Positions 36,164-45,724 of a stretch of 64,000 bases of DNA are shown here, in pieces. Origin of the DNA: an uncultured Amphritea sp. (GTDB lineage: Bacteria > Pseudomonadota > Gammaproteobacteria > Pseudomonadales > Balneatricaceae). The notes below the pieces were generated by a model. That model saw nothing but the letters and a program-made list of their open reading frames with translations, made no database searches and was not told where the DNA came from. The translations under genes were made by a program, and so were the position numbers. The number at the start of each line of letters is the position of its first letter. Within the stretch, counting starts at the first letter, position 1. The stretch covers positions 107,209 through 171,208 of the forward strand of contig NZ_CAKZLP010000066.1 in NCBI RefSeq assembly GCF_937127095.1. The letters are read 5' to 3'.

Positions 36164-36907
36164 CTATTTAATCGGGGTGATTATGACCAGCATGCCAAAC
36201 AGTGGGTGATCAATATAGTGCAGCTCACTACTGCGCATCCGTCTGGCGGTATCCATCTCTACTGTAAGAAAGTCCGGAATGGTGGTTTGGTTCAGATAGC
36301 GGTTGCCGTTAGCGCTGTCGTTCTCGGATTGTGTCAGAGTCTCATCGGTAGTGGTTGCTTCTGCTAGTTGGGGGGCGGATAAGATGGCTGGTCCCGGTGA
36401 AGGTTTTAGCAGCATCTGACTTTCAGCAGGCGTAAGCCGGCGGCTGTGAAACAGGTCGCTGCGAAAATGCAGGTAGCGGCCCTTTTCGATGGAGATATAA
36501 CCATCCAGTTCGTATAAGCCATTGTCGAGAATATCGCCGCCGTTAATTCTGACTACGTTCTGGTCTTTTGTTCCGCCGATTGGCTGTACCCAGGCTTCAT
36601 GGAAAAGTACACGATAGAGTGAGCTGCGTCTCAGGCTTGCCTGCTTATTGCTCAGGGACAGTGAGGCTTTTGGTAAGCGCGTGAAATAGCCAGTTTTCTG
36701 GCCCTGTTGGTTATATTCCAGGGCGCGGCTTCTGCGTTGAGGAATCGAGTCGATAGCTGGCCAGATTTCATCAGTCAGGGTGTCTGAGGCTATGTGGCTG
36801 AAGATCAGCAATTCGACCTTATAGTTGGACGTATCAGCCTGAGCTATCGTGCTGTTAAACAGAATCAGGGTCAGAGCGATTACGATCCCTGAGATGAGCT
36901 TGGTCAT
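36164..36907 (-). CDS. csiV: CsiV-family periplasmic protein
   Basis: A 247-residue secreted protein with a Sec signal peptide (MTKLISGIVIALTLILFNSTIAQA, cut near residue 24). The conserved N-terminal YKVELLIFSH is typical of the CsiV family (peptidoglycan-associated cell-shape factor first described in Vibrio cholerae). The segment DGYISIEKGRYLHFRSDLFHSRRL is also characteristic. ATG 36907 starts 2 nt after the mfd stop; a TTG 6 bases upstream is less likely. The mfd neighbour position is the same in Pseudomonas. Confidence 0.82.
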   Translation of the reverse strand: MTKLISGIVIALTLILFNSTIAQADTSNYKVELLIFSHIASDTLTDEIWPAIDSIPQRRSRALEYNQQGQKTGYFTRLPKASLSLSNKQASLRRSSLYRVLFHEAWVQPIGGTKDQNVVRINGGDILDNGLYELDGYISIEKGRYLHFRSDLFHSRRLTPAESQMLLKPSPGPAILSAPQLAEATTTDETLTQSENDSANGNRYLNQTTIPDFLTVEMDTARRMRSSELHYIDHPLFGMLVIITPIK

Positions 36908-36909
36908 TA

Positions 36910-39900
36910 TCAATTCCCGGTCAATTGCTGAAGTAGCTGTTCCACAGCTATAAAACGTTGCTCTATTTTATCCATCTTCATCGTGAACTTCAGCTGACTG
37001 GCCCCGCCAAATTGAAATTTTTGTGGTTGTTGTTGCACCAGTTGCACCAGTTTGAATGGATCGACCACGGTATCTGCATCGAAGTCGATTCGTCCGCTGC
37101 TTTCGCCAGCATCTATTTTACAGATGCCAAGCTGTTCTGCGTGAAGTTTTAGCAGGGTCTGGCGGAACAGGTTTTTAGTCTGTTCAGGGAGAATGCCAAA
37201 CCGATCAATCATTTCGATCTGCAACTCTTTCAGATCAGTTTCGGTTTTGCCATTAGCGATTCGCTTGTACATGATCAGGCGGTTGTGAACATCTGGCAGG
37301 TAGTCATCAGGAATCAGTGCCGGTACCCGTAGGTTAATCTCGATGCCCTGTTTCAGTGGTGCGTCCAGATTAGGTGTTTTTCCTTCACGAATCGCTTCAA
37401 CCGCCTGCTCCAGCATCTCCATGTAAAGTGAAAAACCGACATTCTGAATCTGACCGCTCTGGCCTTCGCCCAGCAGCTCCCCGGTGCCGCGAATCTCCAT
37501 ATCATGGGTGGCAAGGGTAAAGCCTGCCCCCAGTTCATCTGCGCTGGTAATAGCTTCGAGTCGCTTTACCGCATCGGTGGTCATCTCTTTAGGGTGAGGG
37601 GTCATCAGGTAAGCGTAAGCCTGGTGGTGAGAGCGTCCGACCCGGCCGCGTAGCTGATGCAGTTGTGCCAGGCCGAACTTGTCTGCCCGGTCGATGATGA
37701 TGGTGTTGGCATTGGGTACATCGATGCCGGTTTCAATAATCGTGGTGCAGACCAGCAGATTAAAGCGTTTATGGTAGAAGTCAGACATCACTTGCTCAAG
37801 TTCACGCTCGCGCATCTGACCGTGACCAATACCCACGCGGGCTTCCGGCACCAGTTCGCTGATCTCGGCGGCGGTTTTTTCGATATCCTTGACTTCGTTG
37901 TGCAGATAGTAAACCTGCCCGCCACGCAGCAGCTCCCGCAGAATTGCTTCTTTTTTCAGTGCTTTGTCAGCCTGGCGTACAAAGGTTTTAACCGACAGAC
38001 GTCGGGCAGGCGGGGTAGCGATGATCGACAGGTCCCGGATACCGGACATTGCCATATTCAGGGTGCGGGGGATCGGTGTCGCAGTCAGGGTGAGAATATC
38101 GACTTCGGAGCGCAGCGATTTCAGGCGCTCTTTCTGTTGTACCCCAAAGCGGTGCTCTTCATCAATGATCAGCAGCCCCAGGTCGCTGAACTTGATATCA
38201 CCCTGCAGTAGCTTGTGGGTGCCAATAACGATATCGGTTTTGCCCTGCTGCAGTGATTCGATTACTGCATTGCTCTCTTTACCGGAGCGAAACCGCGAGA
38301 TCAGTTCGACATTGACCGGCCAGTCGGCAAAACGGTCACGGAAGTTCTCGTAGTGTTGTTGTGCCAGCAGTGTGGTCGGTACCAGTATGGCGACCTGCTT
38401 GTTGCTCTGCACCGCCATAAATGCGGCTCGCATGGCCACCTCGGTTTTGCCAAAACCGACATCGCCACAGATGAGTCGATCCATCGGTTGTTGCGACTGC
38501 ATATCCTTGATCACCGCCTGAATTGCGTTGGCCTGGTCGACGGTCTCCTCAAACGGGAATGCGGCACTGAAACTGGCGTAATGCTCATCGGGAGAATCAA
38601 ACTGATGCCCACGGCGAGCGGCGCGCCGGGCATAAATGTCCAGCAACTCGGCGGCGGTATCGCGGACTTTTTCAGCGGCCTTGCGGCGGGCTTTACTCCA
38701 CTGTTCGGTGCCCAGTCGATGCAGCGGGGCGAGTTCATCGCCTGCGCCGGAGTATCGGCTGATCAGGTGCAGCGAGGTGACCGGGACATAAAGATTGGCG
38801 TCGTTGGCATACTCAAGTTTAAGAAACTCGGAGGTTTGCGAATCCAGCTCCAGGGTTACCAGACCCCGGTAGCGCCCCACACCATGATCAATATGGACCA
38901 CCGGTGCGCCGATGTTCAGCTCGGTAAGGTTTTTGATGATCTGGTCGGACTGCTCCTGTTCCCGGGAGCGCCGTCGACGCTGGAAAACCTGGTGTCCGAA
39001 CAGCTGTGTCTCGGTAATCAGGTGAAACTTTCCCGGTGCGCTCAGTCCGCGCTCAAGGGGAAAGATGCAGATGTTGACCGGATAGCCATCGTCGAAAAAC
39101 TGTTGCAGATTGTCGACCGGATGGGGCTTTATGTTGATGCGAGCCAGCAGTTCCATCAGTGCTTCACGTCGCCCGGCAGATTCGGCGCAGAACAATACCC
39201 TGTCGCTCGTGTGGGAAAGAAAACTATCTACAGCAGCCAGTGGACGCGCGGCCTGAGCATTGATAGTGAGTTCCTGTGGTTCTGTCAGGGGTAGATTGTA
39301 GCGTCCGGATTCGGGTCGGGCCTGGGTTTTGCTCTGTTGCAGCTGAATACGCTGCATTTTTTTCAGAGTACCAAACAGCTCATTGGCGGGAATAAACAGT
39401 TTGTCCGGGGCCAGTATCGGGCGTTCAATATCATGGCGGCGCTCTTCATAGCGCTCCAGTACTTCCCCCCAGAACTGATTGCAGTGATCTTCCAGATCCG
39501 TTTCAGTCAGAATGAGGACATTGTCGGGCAGGTACTCAAACAGAGTAGCGCTGGCATCAAAAAAAAGTGGTTGATAATACTCAATGCCGGGTGGGCTGAT
39601 GCCGTCACTAACATCCTTGTAAACAGAACAACGCTTGTAGTCTACGTCGAAGGTTTCCCGCCAGCGCTGCTTAAAGTTGCGGATAGCAGCTTCGTCAAAC
39701 GGAAACTCTTTTGCTGGTAATACGCGAATATTGTCAACTTTGTCGATAGAGCGCTGGGTTTCGGGATCAAAGCTGCGCAGTGTATCGACCTCATCATCAA
39801 ACAGTTCTATGCGGTAAGGTACCGTGCTTCCCATCGGGAAAATATCGATGATTGAGCCGCGTATGGCAAATTCGCCATGCTCATAGACCGTTTCAGTAAG

Positions 39901-40365
39901 ATGGTAACCTGCATCAGTAAGCTTATGGCGCATCTCATCAATATTGAACGATTGGCCCTGGTCAAGAATGAGTGAGTTGCCATCGAGAAAGCGCTGGGGC
40001 GCGACGCGCTGCATCAGCGTGCTGGCCGGAATGATCAACACACCGCGCTGCATCTGCGGTAGCTTGAACAGGGTGTTAAGTCGTTGTGAGATGATGTCCT
40101 GATGTGGCGAAAAACTGTCATAAGGCAGCGTTTCCCAGTCAGAAAACAGCATGCACTCGATGCTATCACTGGCAAAAAAGCGGATTTCAGACTCTAAGCG
40201 GGTAGCGTTGTCGCTGTCATTAGTGATGCAGAGTATCAGGCCTGTGTGCTGGTCGGCAATCTCTGTTGCCAGCATGCCGCGGCTACTGCCGGATAGATTG
40301 CCGATCCGCCGGATATCCCCGGCTGACTGGGGTAGCTGATATTCTTGTTTAAACACTGACAACAA
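36910..40365 (-). CDS. mfd: Transcription-repair coupling factor Mfd
   Basis: Removes RNA polymerase stalled at DNA lesions and recruits UvrA. The 1151-residue product has the N-terminal UvrB-homology module, the RNA polymerase-interacting domain around GAPVVHIDHGVGRYRGL, and the RecG-like translocase with Walker A CGDVGFGKTEVAMRAAF and DEEH in LLIIDEEHRFGVQQKE. The TRG region QLRGRVGRSHHQAYAYL and the C-terminal TRCF domain follow. The length is standard (1148 in E. coli). It is the first gene of the mfd-csiV unit and divergent from gap. Confidence 0.98.
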   Translation of the reverse strand: MLSVFKQEYQLPQSAGDIRRIGNLSGSSRGMLATEIADQHTGLILCITNDSDNATRLESEIRFFASDSIECMLFSDWETLPYDSFSPHQDIISQRLNTLFKLPQMQRGVLIIPASTLMQRVAPQRFLDGNSLILDQGQSFNIDEMRHKLTDAGYHLTETVYEHGEFAIRGSIIDIFPMGSTVPYRIELFDDEVDTLRSFDPETQRSIDKVDNIRVLPAKEFPFDEAAIRNFKQRWRETFDVDYKRCSVYKDVSDGISPPGIEYYQPLFFDASATLFEYLPDNVLILTETDLEDHCNQFWGEVLERYEERRHDIERPILAPDKLFIPANELFGTLKKMQRIQLQQSKTQARPESGRYNLPLTEPQELTINAQAARPLAAVDSFLSHTSDRVLFCAESAGRREALMELLARINIKPHPVDNLQQFFDDGYPVNICIFPLERGLSAPGKFHLITETQLFGHQVFQRRRRSREQEQSDQIIKNLTELNIGAPVVHIDHGVGRYRGLVTLELDSQTSEFLKLEYANDANLYVPVTSLHLISRYSGAGDELAPLHRLGTEQWSKARRKAAEKVRDTAAELLDIYARRAARRGHQFDSPDEHYASFSAAFPFEETVDQANAIQAVIKDMQSQQPMDRLICGDVGFGKTEVAMRAAFMAVQSNKQVAILVPTTLLAQQHYENFRDRFADWPVNVELISRFRSGKESNAVIESLQQGKTDIVIGTHKLLQGDIKFSDLGLLIIDEEHRFGVQQKERLKSLRSEVDILTLTATPIPRTLNMAMSGIRDLSIIATPPARRLSVKTFVRQADKALKKEAILRELLRGGQVYYLHNEVKDIEKTAAEISELVPEARVGIGHGQMRERELEQVMSDFYHKRFNLLVCTTIIETGIDVPNANTIIIDRADKFGLAQLHQLRGRVGRSHHQAYAYLMTPHPKEMTTDAVKRLEAITSADELGAGFTLATHDMEIRGTGELLGEGQSGQIQNVGFSLYMEMLEQAVEAIREGKTPNLDAPLKQGIEINLRVPALIPDDYLPDVHNRLIMYKRIANGKTETDLKELQIEMIDRFGILPEQTKNLFRQTLLKLHAEQLGICKIDAGESSGRIDFDADTVVDPFKLVQLVQQQPQKFQFGGASQLKFTMKMDKIEQRFIAVEQLLQQLTGN

Positions 40366-40631
40366 ACTCCATGAACTGATACCGGCTTCTGCCCGAAGCC
40401 CTAATGCTAATCTGGCCGCTTATCTTACGGAGCGTGGGGCAAAAGTACACCCTATATTGTCACTGTCCTAAGGCGCGAGGGATTTGTCTTAATCTGTCAT
40501 GTTTGTAACATTAATCTGACATATAGCCCTAAAGTGTAGTGTTTCTGATTTGCTCAGTGGGGACTAAAAGGTGATAATGCGCCCCAGCAAAATAGAGTGT
40601 TATATTGACTACTACCTTTTTGGAGTGAGCC

Positions 40632-42068
40632 GTGAGCCAAGATAAAGTGTTAGCTGACTGGAAAGGTCGCGAAGCATTAGCTGAAGAGATGATCCCTTTA
40701 GTTGGTCGTTTATACCGTGACAAGAACGTTGAGACTTCCGTATATGGTCGTCTTATCATCAAACGTTCAGTTGTTGATGTGATAAAAGCACACCGCTATG
40801 TGCGTCAGGTTGAAGAACAGGAACTGTCCGTTTGTGACACTCACCCTATTCTGAAAGCGCTGGATAAGATCGATGTTAAGAATGCTCATGTAGATCTGGG
40901 CAAACTGGCAGTCAAATTTCAGCAGGAAGCAAATGGCGCGTCCCTGGAAGACTTTCTGGCCGAAGAGCTGGCGCCTGCGATTGGCGGTGCCGCTTCAGAA
41001 CCAACAGATGTTGTTCTCTATGGTTTTGGTCGTATAGGTCGACTATTGGCGCGTCTGCTGATTGAGCGTACCGGTGGTGGGCAGTCTCTGCGTTTGCGCG
41101 CAATTGTTGTTCGTAAGGGAAGTGCATCTAACGACCTGGAAAAGCGTGCCAGTTTGCTGCGTCGTGATTCTGTTCACGGCTCTTTCAAAGGCACTATTCA
41201 GGTTGATGAAGAGAATCAGGCGATTATCGCGAACGGTAACCTGATTAAGGTTATCTACTCAAACGGCCCTGACCAGATTGATTATACTCAGTACGGTATC
41301 GATAACGCACTGGTACTGGATAACACTGGTATCTGGCGTGACGAGGCAGGCCTCTCTCTGCACCTGAAATCTAAAGGTGTTGCGAAGGTTGCGCTGACAG
41401 CGCCGGGTAAAGGCATTAAAAATATCGTTATGGGTGTTAACCATGGTGATATTGAAGACAGTGACAGGATTTTGTCAGCTGCATCCTGTACGACTAACGC
41501 TATCTCGCCTGTGCTGAAAGCAATTGACGCTAAGTATGGTGTAACCAATGGTCACGTTGAGACTGTTCATGCTTATACCAACGACCAGAACCTGATTGAT
41601 AACTATCATAAAGGTGATCGTCGTGGTCGTGCTGCCGGCCTGAACATGGTTATCACCGAGACGGGTGCTGCGAAAGCGGTTTCTAAGGCTCTGCCTCAGC
41701 TTGAAGGTAAGCTGACGGGTAATGCGATTCGTGTACCTACGCCAAACGTTTCAATGGCTATACTGAACCTGAATCTGGATAATGGCACGACTAAGGAAGA
41801 GCTGAACAGCTATCTGCGGGATATGGCGTTGCACTCTCCGCTGCAGAAGCAGATCGACTACAGCAACTCACCTGAGGCGGTTTCTTCTGACTTCGTTGGT
41901 TCCCGTGCTGCCGGTGTTGTTGATGCCCTGGCGACCATTGCTGAAGGTAACCGTTGCGTACTGTATGTGTGGTATGACAATGAGTTCGGTTACAGCTGTC
42001 AGGTGATCCGTATGGCTCAGCGCATGGCTAAGTGTACTTTGCCAGCTTTCCCGAAAGCTAAGGTTTGA
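40632..42068 (+). CDS. gap: Glyceraldehyde-3-phosphate dehydrogenase, long N-terminally extended type
   Basis: NAD(P)-dependent GAPDH of 478 residues. A helical extension of about 125 residues precedes the dinucleotide-binding motif GFGRIGR (131-137). The catalytic Cys is in SAASCTTNAISPVL near residue 283, and HAYTNDQNLIDNYHKGDRRGRAA follows. The same long form sits upstream of the nqr operon in Pseudomonas. Start is GTG with GGAG 6 nt upstream. A 266-bp divergent region separates it from mfd; a possible -35/-10 pair is TTGCTC-17-GATAAT at 40550-40578. The role (gluconeogenic or glycolytic) is not decided by sequence. Confidence 0.95.
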   Translation: MSQDKVLADWKGREALAEEMIPLVGRLYRDKNVETSVYGRLIIKRSVVDVIKAHRYVRQVEEQELSVCDTHPILKALDKIDVKNAHVDLGKLAVKFQQEANGASLEDFLAEELAPAIGGAASEPTDVVLYGFGRIGRLLARLLIERTGGGQSLRLRAIVVRKGSASNDLEKRASLLRRDSVHGSFKGTIQVDEENQAIIANGNLIKVIYSNGPDQIDYTQYGIDNALVLDNTGIWRDEAGLSLHLKSKGVAKVALTAPGKGIKNIVMGVNHGDIEDSDRILSAASCTTNAISPVLKAIDAKYGVTNGHVETVHAYTNDQNLIDNYHKGDRRGRAAGLNMVITETGAAKAVSKALPQLEGKLTGNAIRVPTPNVSMAILNLNLDNGTTKEELNSYLRDMALHSPLQKQIDYSNSPEAVSSDFVGSRAAGVVDALATIAEGNRCVLYVWYDNEFGYSCQVIRMAQRMAKCTLPAFPKAKV

Positions 42069-42086
42069 TAAGACTTTAGGCTTAAG

Positions 42087-42113
42087 AAAACCGCCCTAAG
42101 GGGCGGTTTTTTA
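42087..42113 (+). terminator. Terminator after gap
   Basis: AAAACCGCCC/GGGCGGTTTT perfect stem with a TAAG loop followed by T-run. Confidence 0.95.
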
Positions 42114-42186
42114 TTGGTTTTTTGTTTATATTCTAAAAAGTAATTTGTTTAGATCTAAAAGTTCTATTTATGCTTTGCTAATAGTG

Positions 42187-42207
42187 ACCTAAAAGCATCC
42201 TTTAGGT
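42187..42207. repeat. Hairpin in the nqr upstream region (first)
   Basis: ACCTAAA/TTTAGGT perfect 7-bp arms with a 7-nt loop. No T-run follows. Confidence 0.6.
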
Positions 42208-42322
42208 GTCGCTCTTGTAGAAAAATTACCTCCCGATCTTTATACTTAACCGGTTTTTGGGTTGGGGTTATCCCGTCCTGAGTAGAGTTTTTGCTTTGGT
42301 TTGTGACATCAGGGGACAATGT

Positions 42323-42350
42323 CGCAGAGTTTGAGGCATAGCACTCTGCG
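42323..42350. repeat. Hairpin in the nqr upstream region (second)
   Basis: CGCAGAGT/ACTCTGCG perfect 8-bp arms with a 12-nt loop, about 45 bp before the nqrA start. A G-rich tract follows, not a T-run. Confidence 0.65.
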
Positions 42351-42394
42351 GGAGGGGGTCCTGAAAAAATTATAATAGAGATTGGGTGAGGCGG

Positions 42395-43732
42395 ATGATC
42401 AAGATCAAACAGGGTCTGGATCTACCTATAACAGGCACCCCTGAACAGACTGTTTCGGCAGCTGTTGAGGTTAAGTCTGTCGCCGTGATCGGCTTCGATT
42501 ATCCAGGCATGAAGCCTACGATGCGGGTCAAGGTGGGAGATCGGGTAAAACTCGGTCAAGTGATCTTTTCCGATAAGAAAACGGAAGGTGTTGATTTTAC
42601 AGCACCAGCTGCGGGTGTGATTAAAGAGATCAACCGTGGTGATCGACGGGTTCTGCAATCGGTTGTTGTTGAAATAGATGGCAACGAAGCAGAACAGTTT
42701 ACAAAGTATGAAGTATCTCAGTTGTCTTCGCTGACTGCTGAGCAGGTGCAGGATAATCTGGTTAAATCCGGTGCCTGGACCGCATTGCGTACGCGTCCAT
42801 TCAGCAAGGTTCCACAGCCGGGCACTAAGCCTGCGTCGATCTTTGTGACTGCGATTGATACAAACCCTCTGGCGGTAAATCCGGAAGTGGTTATCGCTGA
42901 GCAGACAGAAGCCTTTGTTAACGGTTTGACAGTATTGACCCGTCTGACCGAAGGTAAGGTGTTCCTGTGTAAAGCTGATGGGGCAAATATACCGACCACT
43001 GATGGCGTGACGGTTGAAGAGTTTGCCGGTAAGCATCCGGCAGGAAACGCAGGTACCCATATCCATTTCCTGGACCCGGTATCAGCTTCTAAAACTGTCT
43101 GGACTGTCGGCTATCAGGATGTAATCGCGTTTGGTAAGCTGTTCACGACCGGTGAGCTTTACACCGATCGCGTGGTATCGTTAGCAGGTCCTCAGGTTAA
43201 GCAGCCTGTACTGGTACGTACCCGTCTGGGTGCCAATCTGGATGAGTTGCTGGCAGGACGTACCGAAGGTACAAATAACCGGGTTATCAGTGGTTCTGTC
43301 TGGAATGGACGTGCTTCTGCCGGACCTCTGGGTTATCTGAGCCGTTATGCCAGTCAGGTTACTGTGCTGGAAGAGGGTAATCAGCGTGAGCTGATGGGCT
43401 GGCTTGTCCCGGGTACCAATAAGTTCTCTGTACTGAATATCTTCGCCTCGTTCCTGAGTTCGTCGAAGAAGTTTGACTTCACTACGACGACTAACGGTTC
43501 AGAACGTGCCATGGTTCCAGTGGGTCAGTTTGAACAACTGATGCCAATGGATATTCTTCCTACTCAGTTGCTGCGTGCTCTGGTAACCGGCGATATCGTT
43601 CATGCGATGGAGCTGGGTTGTCTTGAGCTGGACGAAGAAGACCTCGCGCTGTGCACATTTGCCTGTCCTGGCAAATATGAGTACGGCCCAATCCTTCGCG
43701 ACAATCTGACGCGTATCGAGAAAGAGGCCTGA
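42395..43732 (+). CDS. nqrA: Na+-translocating NADH:quinone reductase subunit A
   Basis: Soluble, membrane-associated subunit of the Na+-NQR that binds ubiquinone, 445 residues. The N-terminal MIKIKQGLDLPITGTPEQ and DYPGMKPTMRVKVGDRVKLGQ segments and the C-terminal CPGKYEYGPILRDNLTRIEKE are typical. ATG 42395 is used with GTGAGG just upstream; a GTG at 42386 is possible. It is the first gene of nqrABCDEF-apbE-nqrM, which is uninterrupted here. Confidence 0.97.
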   Translation: MIKIKQGLDLPITGTPEQTVSAAVEVKSVAVIGFDYPGMKPTMRVKVGDRVKLGQVIFSDKKTEGVDFTAPAAGVIKEINRGDRRVLQSVVVEIDGNEAEQFTKYEVSQLSSLTAEQVQDNLVKSGAWTALRTRPFSKVPQPGTKPASIFVTAIDTNPLAVNPEVVIAEQTEAFVNGLTVLTRLTEGKVFLCKADGANIPTTDGVTVEEFAGKHPAGNAGTHIHFLDPVSASKTVWTVGYQDVIAFGKLFTTGELYTDRVVSLAGPQVKQPVLVRTRLGANLDELLAGRTEGTNNRVISGSVWNGRASAGPLGYLSRYASQVTVLEEGNQRELMGWLVPGTNKFSVLNIFASFLSSSKKFDFTTTTNGSERAMVPVGQFEQLMPMDILPTQLLRALVTGDIVHAMELGCLELDEEDLALCTFACPGKYEYGPILRDNLTRIEKEA

Positions 43733-43734
43733 TC

Positions 43735-44946
43735 ATGAGCTTAAGAAATATTCTTGATAAAATGGAGCCGCATTTCCATAAAGGCGGCAAGTATGAAAAC
43801 TGGTATGCGCTGTATGAAGCTGCGGATACTATTTTCTACACTCCGGGTCATGTGACTAAGACTGCTGCCCACGTGCGTGATGCAGTTGATCTTAAACGAA
43901 TCATGATCCTGGTATGGATGTGTACTTTTCCTGCTGTGTTCTTTGGTTTGTACAACGTTGGTCTGCAGGCAAATACTGCAATGGCAACGTTGGGAATCAC
44001 AGAGCCGTCAACCTGGCAGGGTGCTATTGCGGGTGCGCTGACAAGTTTTAGTCCGGATAGTCTGTGGGATAATATTATCCACGGTGCTGCGTACTGGCTG
44101 CCTATCTATATGACTACCTTTATTGTCGGTGGTTTCTGGGAAGTGCTGTTTGCGATGAAGCGCGGTCATGAAGTCAACGAAGGTTTCTTTGTTACTTCTA
44201 TTCTGTTCGCCCTGATCTTGCCGCCAACCATTCCTTTATGGCAGGTTGCACTGGGTATCAGTTTCGGCGTTGTGATTGGTAAAGAGGTTTTCGGTGGTAC
44301 CGGTAAAAACTTCCTTAACCCAGCTCTGACCGGTCGTGCTTTCCTGTTCTTCGCATACCCAGCGCAGATGTCTGGCGATGCGATCTGGACTGCAGTCGAC
44401 GGTTTCTCAGGTGCAACGCCTCTGGGTATTGCTGCAGCAGGTGGTGTTGATGCTATCCTGGCGCAGAATATTACCTGGTTTGACGCTTTCATCGGCAATA
44501 TTCAGGGATCTGTCGGCGAGGTATCAACCTTTGCTATCGCTCTGGGTGGTCTGGTGCTGCTGTTTGCTAAAGTCGCTGCATGGCGGATTGTGGCAGGTGT
44601 TTTCCTGGGCATGACCGCGATGGCAACGCTGCTGAATATCATCGGTTCTGACACCAATGCTATGTTCTCTCTGCCGTTCTACTGGCATATGGTGTTGGGT
44701 GGCTTTGCCTTCGGTATGTTCTTTATGGCAACCGATCCGATCTCGGCTTCAATGACGAATACCGGTAAATGGTTCTTTGGCGCGCTGATCGGTGTGATGG
44801 TTGTTCTGATTCGGGTAGTTAATCCGGCATTCCCTGAAGGGATGATGCTGGCAATTCTGTTCGGTAACCTGTTTGCGCCACTGATTGACAGTTTTGTCGT
44901 TCAGGCGAACATCAAGCGGAGGGCTCTACGCAATGTCAGCAAGTAA
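43735..44946 (+). CDS. nqrB: Na+-NQR subunit B (covalent FMN)
   Basis: Membrane subunit of 403 residues with about 10 helices; it carries covalently bound FMN and riboflavin and forms part of the Na+ path. The flavinylation motif DGFSGATPLG with the acceptor Thr is clear near residue 225. It starts 2 nt after nqrA. The last 14 bp overlap nqrC. Confidence 0.97.
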   Translation: MSLRNILDKMEPHFHKGGKYENWYALYEAADTIFYTPGHVTKTAAHVRDAVDLKRIMILVWMCTFPAVFFGLYNVGLQANTAMATLGITEPSTWQGAIAGALTSFSPDSLWDNIIHGAAYWLPIYMTTFIVGGFWEVLFAMKRGHEVNEGFFVTSILFALILPPTIPLWQVALGISFGVVIGKEVFGGTGKNFLNPALTGRAFLFFAYPAQMSGDAIWTAVDGFSGATPLGIAAAGGVDAILAQNITWFDAFIGNIQGSVGEVSTFAIALGGLVLLFAKVAAWRIVAGVFLGMTAMATLLNIIGSDTNAMFSLPFYWHMVLGGFAFGMFFMATDPISASMTNTGKWFFGALIGVMVVLIRVVNPAFPEGMMLAILFGNLFAPLIDSFVVQANIKRRALRNVSK

Positions 44947-45721
44947 AGATTCCATCGGTAGAACCATTGCCGTTGCTGTTTTGCTTTGTGTGGTCTGCTC
45001 CGTTGTTGTATCAGCGTCAGCAGTTCTGCTTAAGCCAAAACAGGTAGCTAATAAGAACCTTGACCGTCAGACCAATATTCTTGCTGCGGCTGGCATCGCC
45101 ACTGCAGGTCAGGATATTCCGGCTCTGTTCGAACAAGTAATCGAAAAGCGTTTTGTCGATCTGCGTTCGGGGAAGTACACTCAGGTGGCTGACCCGGCTC
45201 GTTATGATGCACGTAAAGCGGCGAAAGAGAGCGACACAGGTGTTGCTCTGGAGCGCAGTGCAGATATCGCTTCAATCAAGTATCAGGCGAAAGTGGTGCC
45301 GGTATACCTGGTCAAGAAGCAGAGCGGCGAAGGCTTTGATAAAATGATCCTTCCAGTGCATGGTTATGGCCTCTGGTCTACTTTGTACGGATTTCTGGCG
45401 TTGGAAGCTGACCTTAATACAGTTGTTGGTCTCGGCTTCTATTCTCACGCAGAAACTCCGGGACTGGGTGGTGAAGTTGATAATCCAAGCTGGAAAGCGC
45501 TATGGCCTGGCAAGCAGGTGTATCCTGCCGGGTCTATGGAACCCGCACTGGGCCTGGTTAAAGGTAATGTCGATCCTGCATCAGCCAATGCTAAGTTTCA
45601 GGTTGATGGGCTTTCCGGCGCAACTTTGACCAGTAACGGTGTCACCAATCTGGTTAGATTCTGGATGGGTGAGAATGGTTATGCGCCATTCCTGGCAAAT
45701 CTGAAAGCAGGGGGGGCGTAA
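44933..45721 (+). CDS. nqrC: Na+-NQR subunit C (covalent FMN)
   Basis: A 262-residue protein with one N-terminal membrane helix (TIAVAVLLCVVCSVVVSASAVLL) and a periplasmic FMN-binding domain. The ApbE target motif DGLSGATLTSNGV is near residue 220. ATG 44933 with GGAGG upstream is selected; a longer frame starting inside nqrB is a shadow. Confidence 0.97.
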   Translation: MSASKDSIGRTIAVAVLLCVVCSVVVSASAVLLKPKQVANKNLDRQTNILAAAGIATAGQDIPALFEQVIEKRFVDLRSGKYTQVADPARYDARKAAKESDTGVALERSADIASIKYQAKVVPVYLVKKQSGEGFDKMILPVHGYGLWSTLYGFLALEADLNTVVGLGFYSHAETPGLGGEVDNPSWKALWPGKQVYPAGSMEPALGLVKGNVDPASANAKFQVDGLSGATLTSNGVTNLVRFWMGENGYAPFLANLKAGGA

Positions 45722-45724
45722 ATT

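Larger units (their letters stand above)
42069..42394. other. Long nqr leader region
   Basis: This 326-bp gap holds the gap terminator, two hairpins (42187-42207 and 42323-42350), a TATAAT at 42371-42376 only 19 bp before the nqrA start, and AT-rich DNA. No small ORF with a convincing start was seen. A G-rich purine tract (GGGAGGGGG) follows the second hairpin. Confidence 0.6.

Noticed and set aside
37657..38211. Plus-strand open frame of 184 codons
   Set aside because: Antisense to the helicase region of mfd; no ribosome-binding site or domain.
38353..39294. Plus-strand open frame of 313 codons
   Set aside because: It lies antisense to the well-conserved mfd gene and has no recognisable domain; it is a shadow frame.
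40498..40520. TGTTTGTAACATTAA as a Ter-like site
   Set aside because: It has an extra T relative to the Ter core and lies in the mfd-gap promoter region; no strand or position argument supports it.
42422..43066. Minus-strand open frame of 214 codons
   Set aside because: Antisense to nqrA, with composition unlike a real protein (His/Arg-rich).
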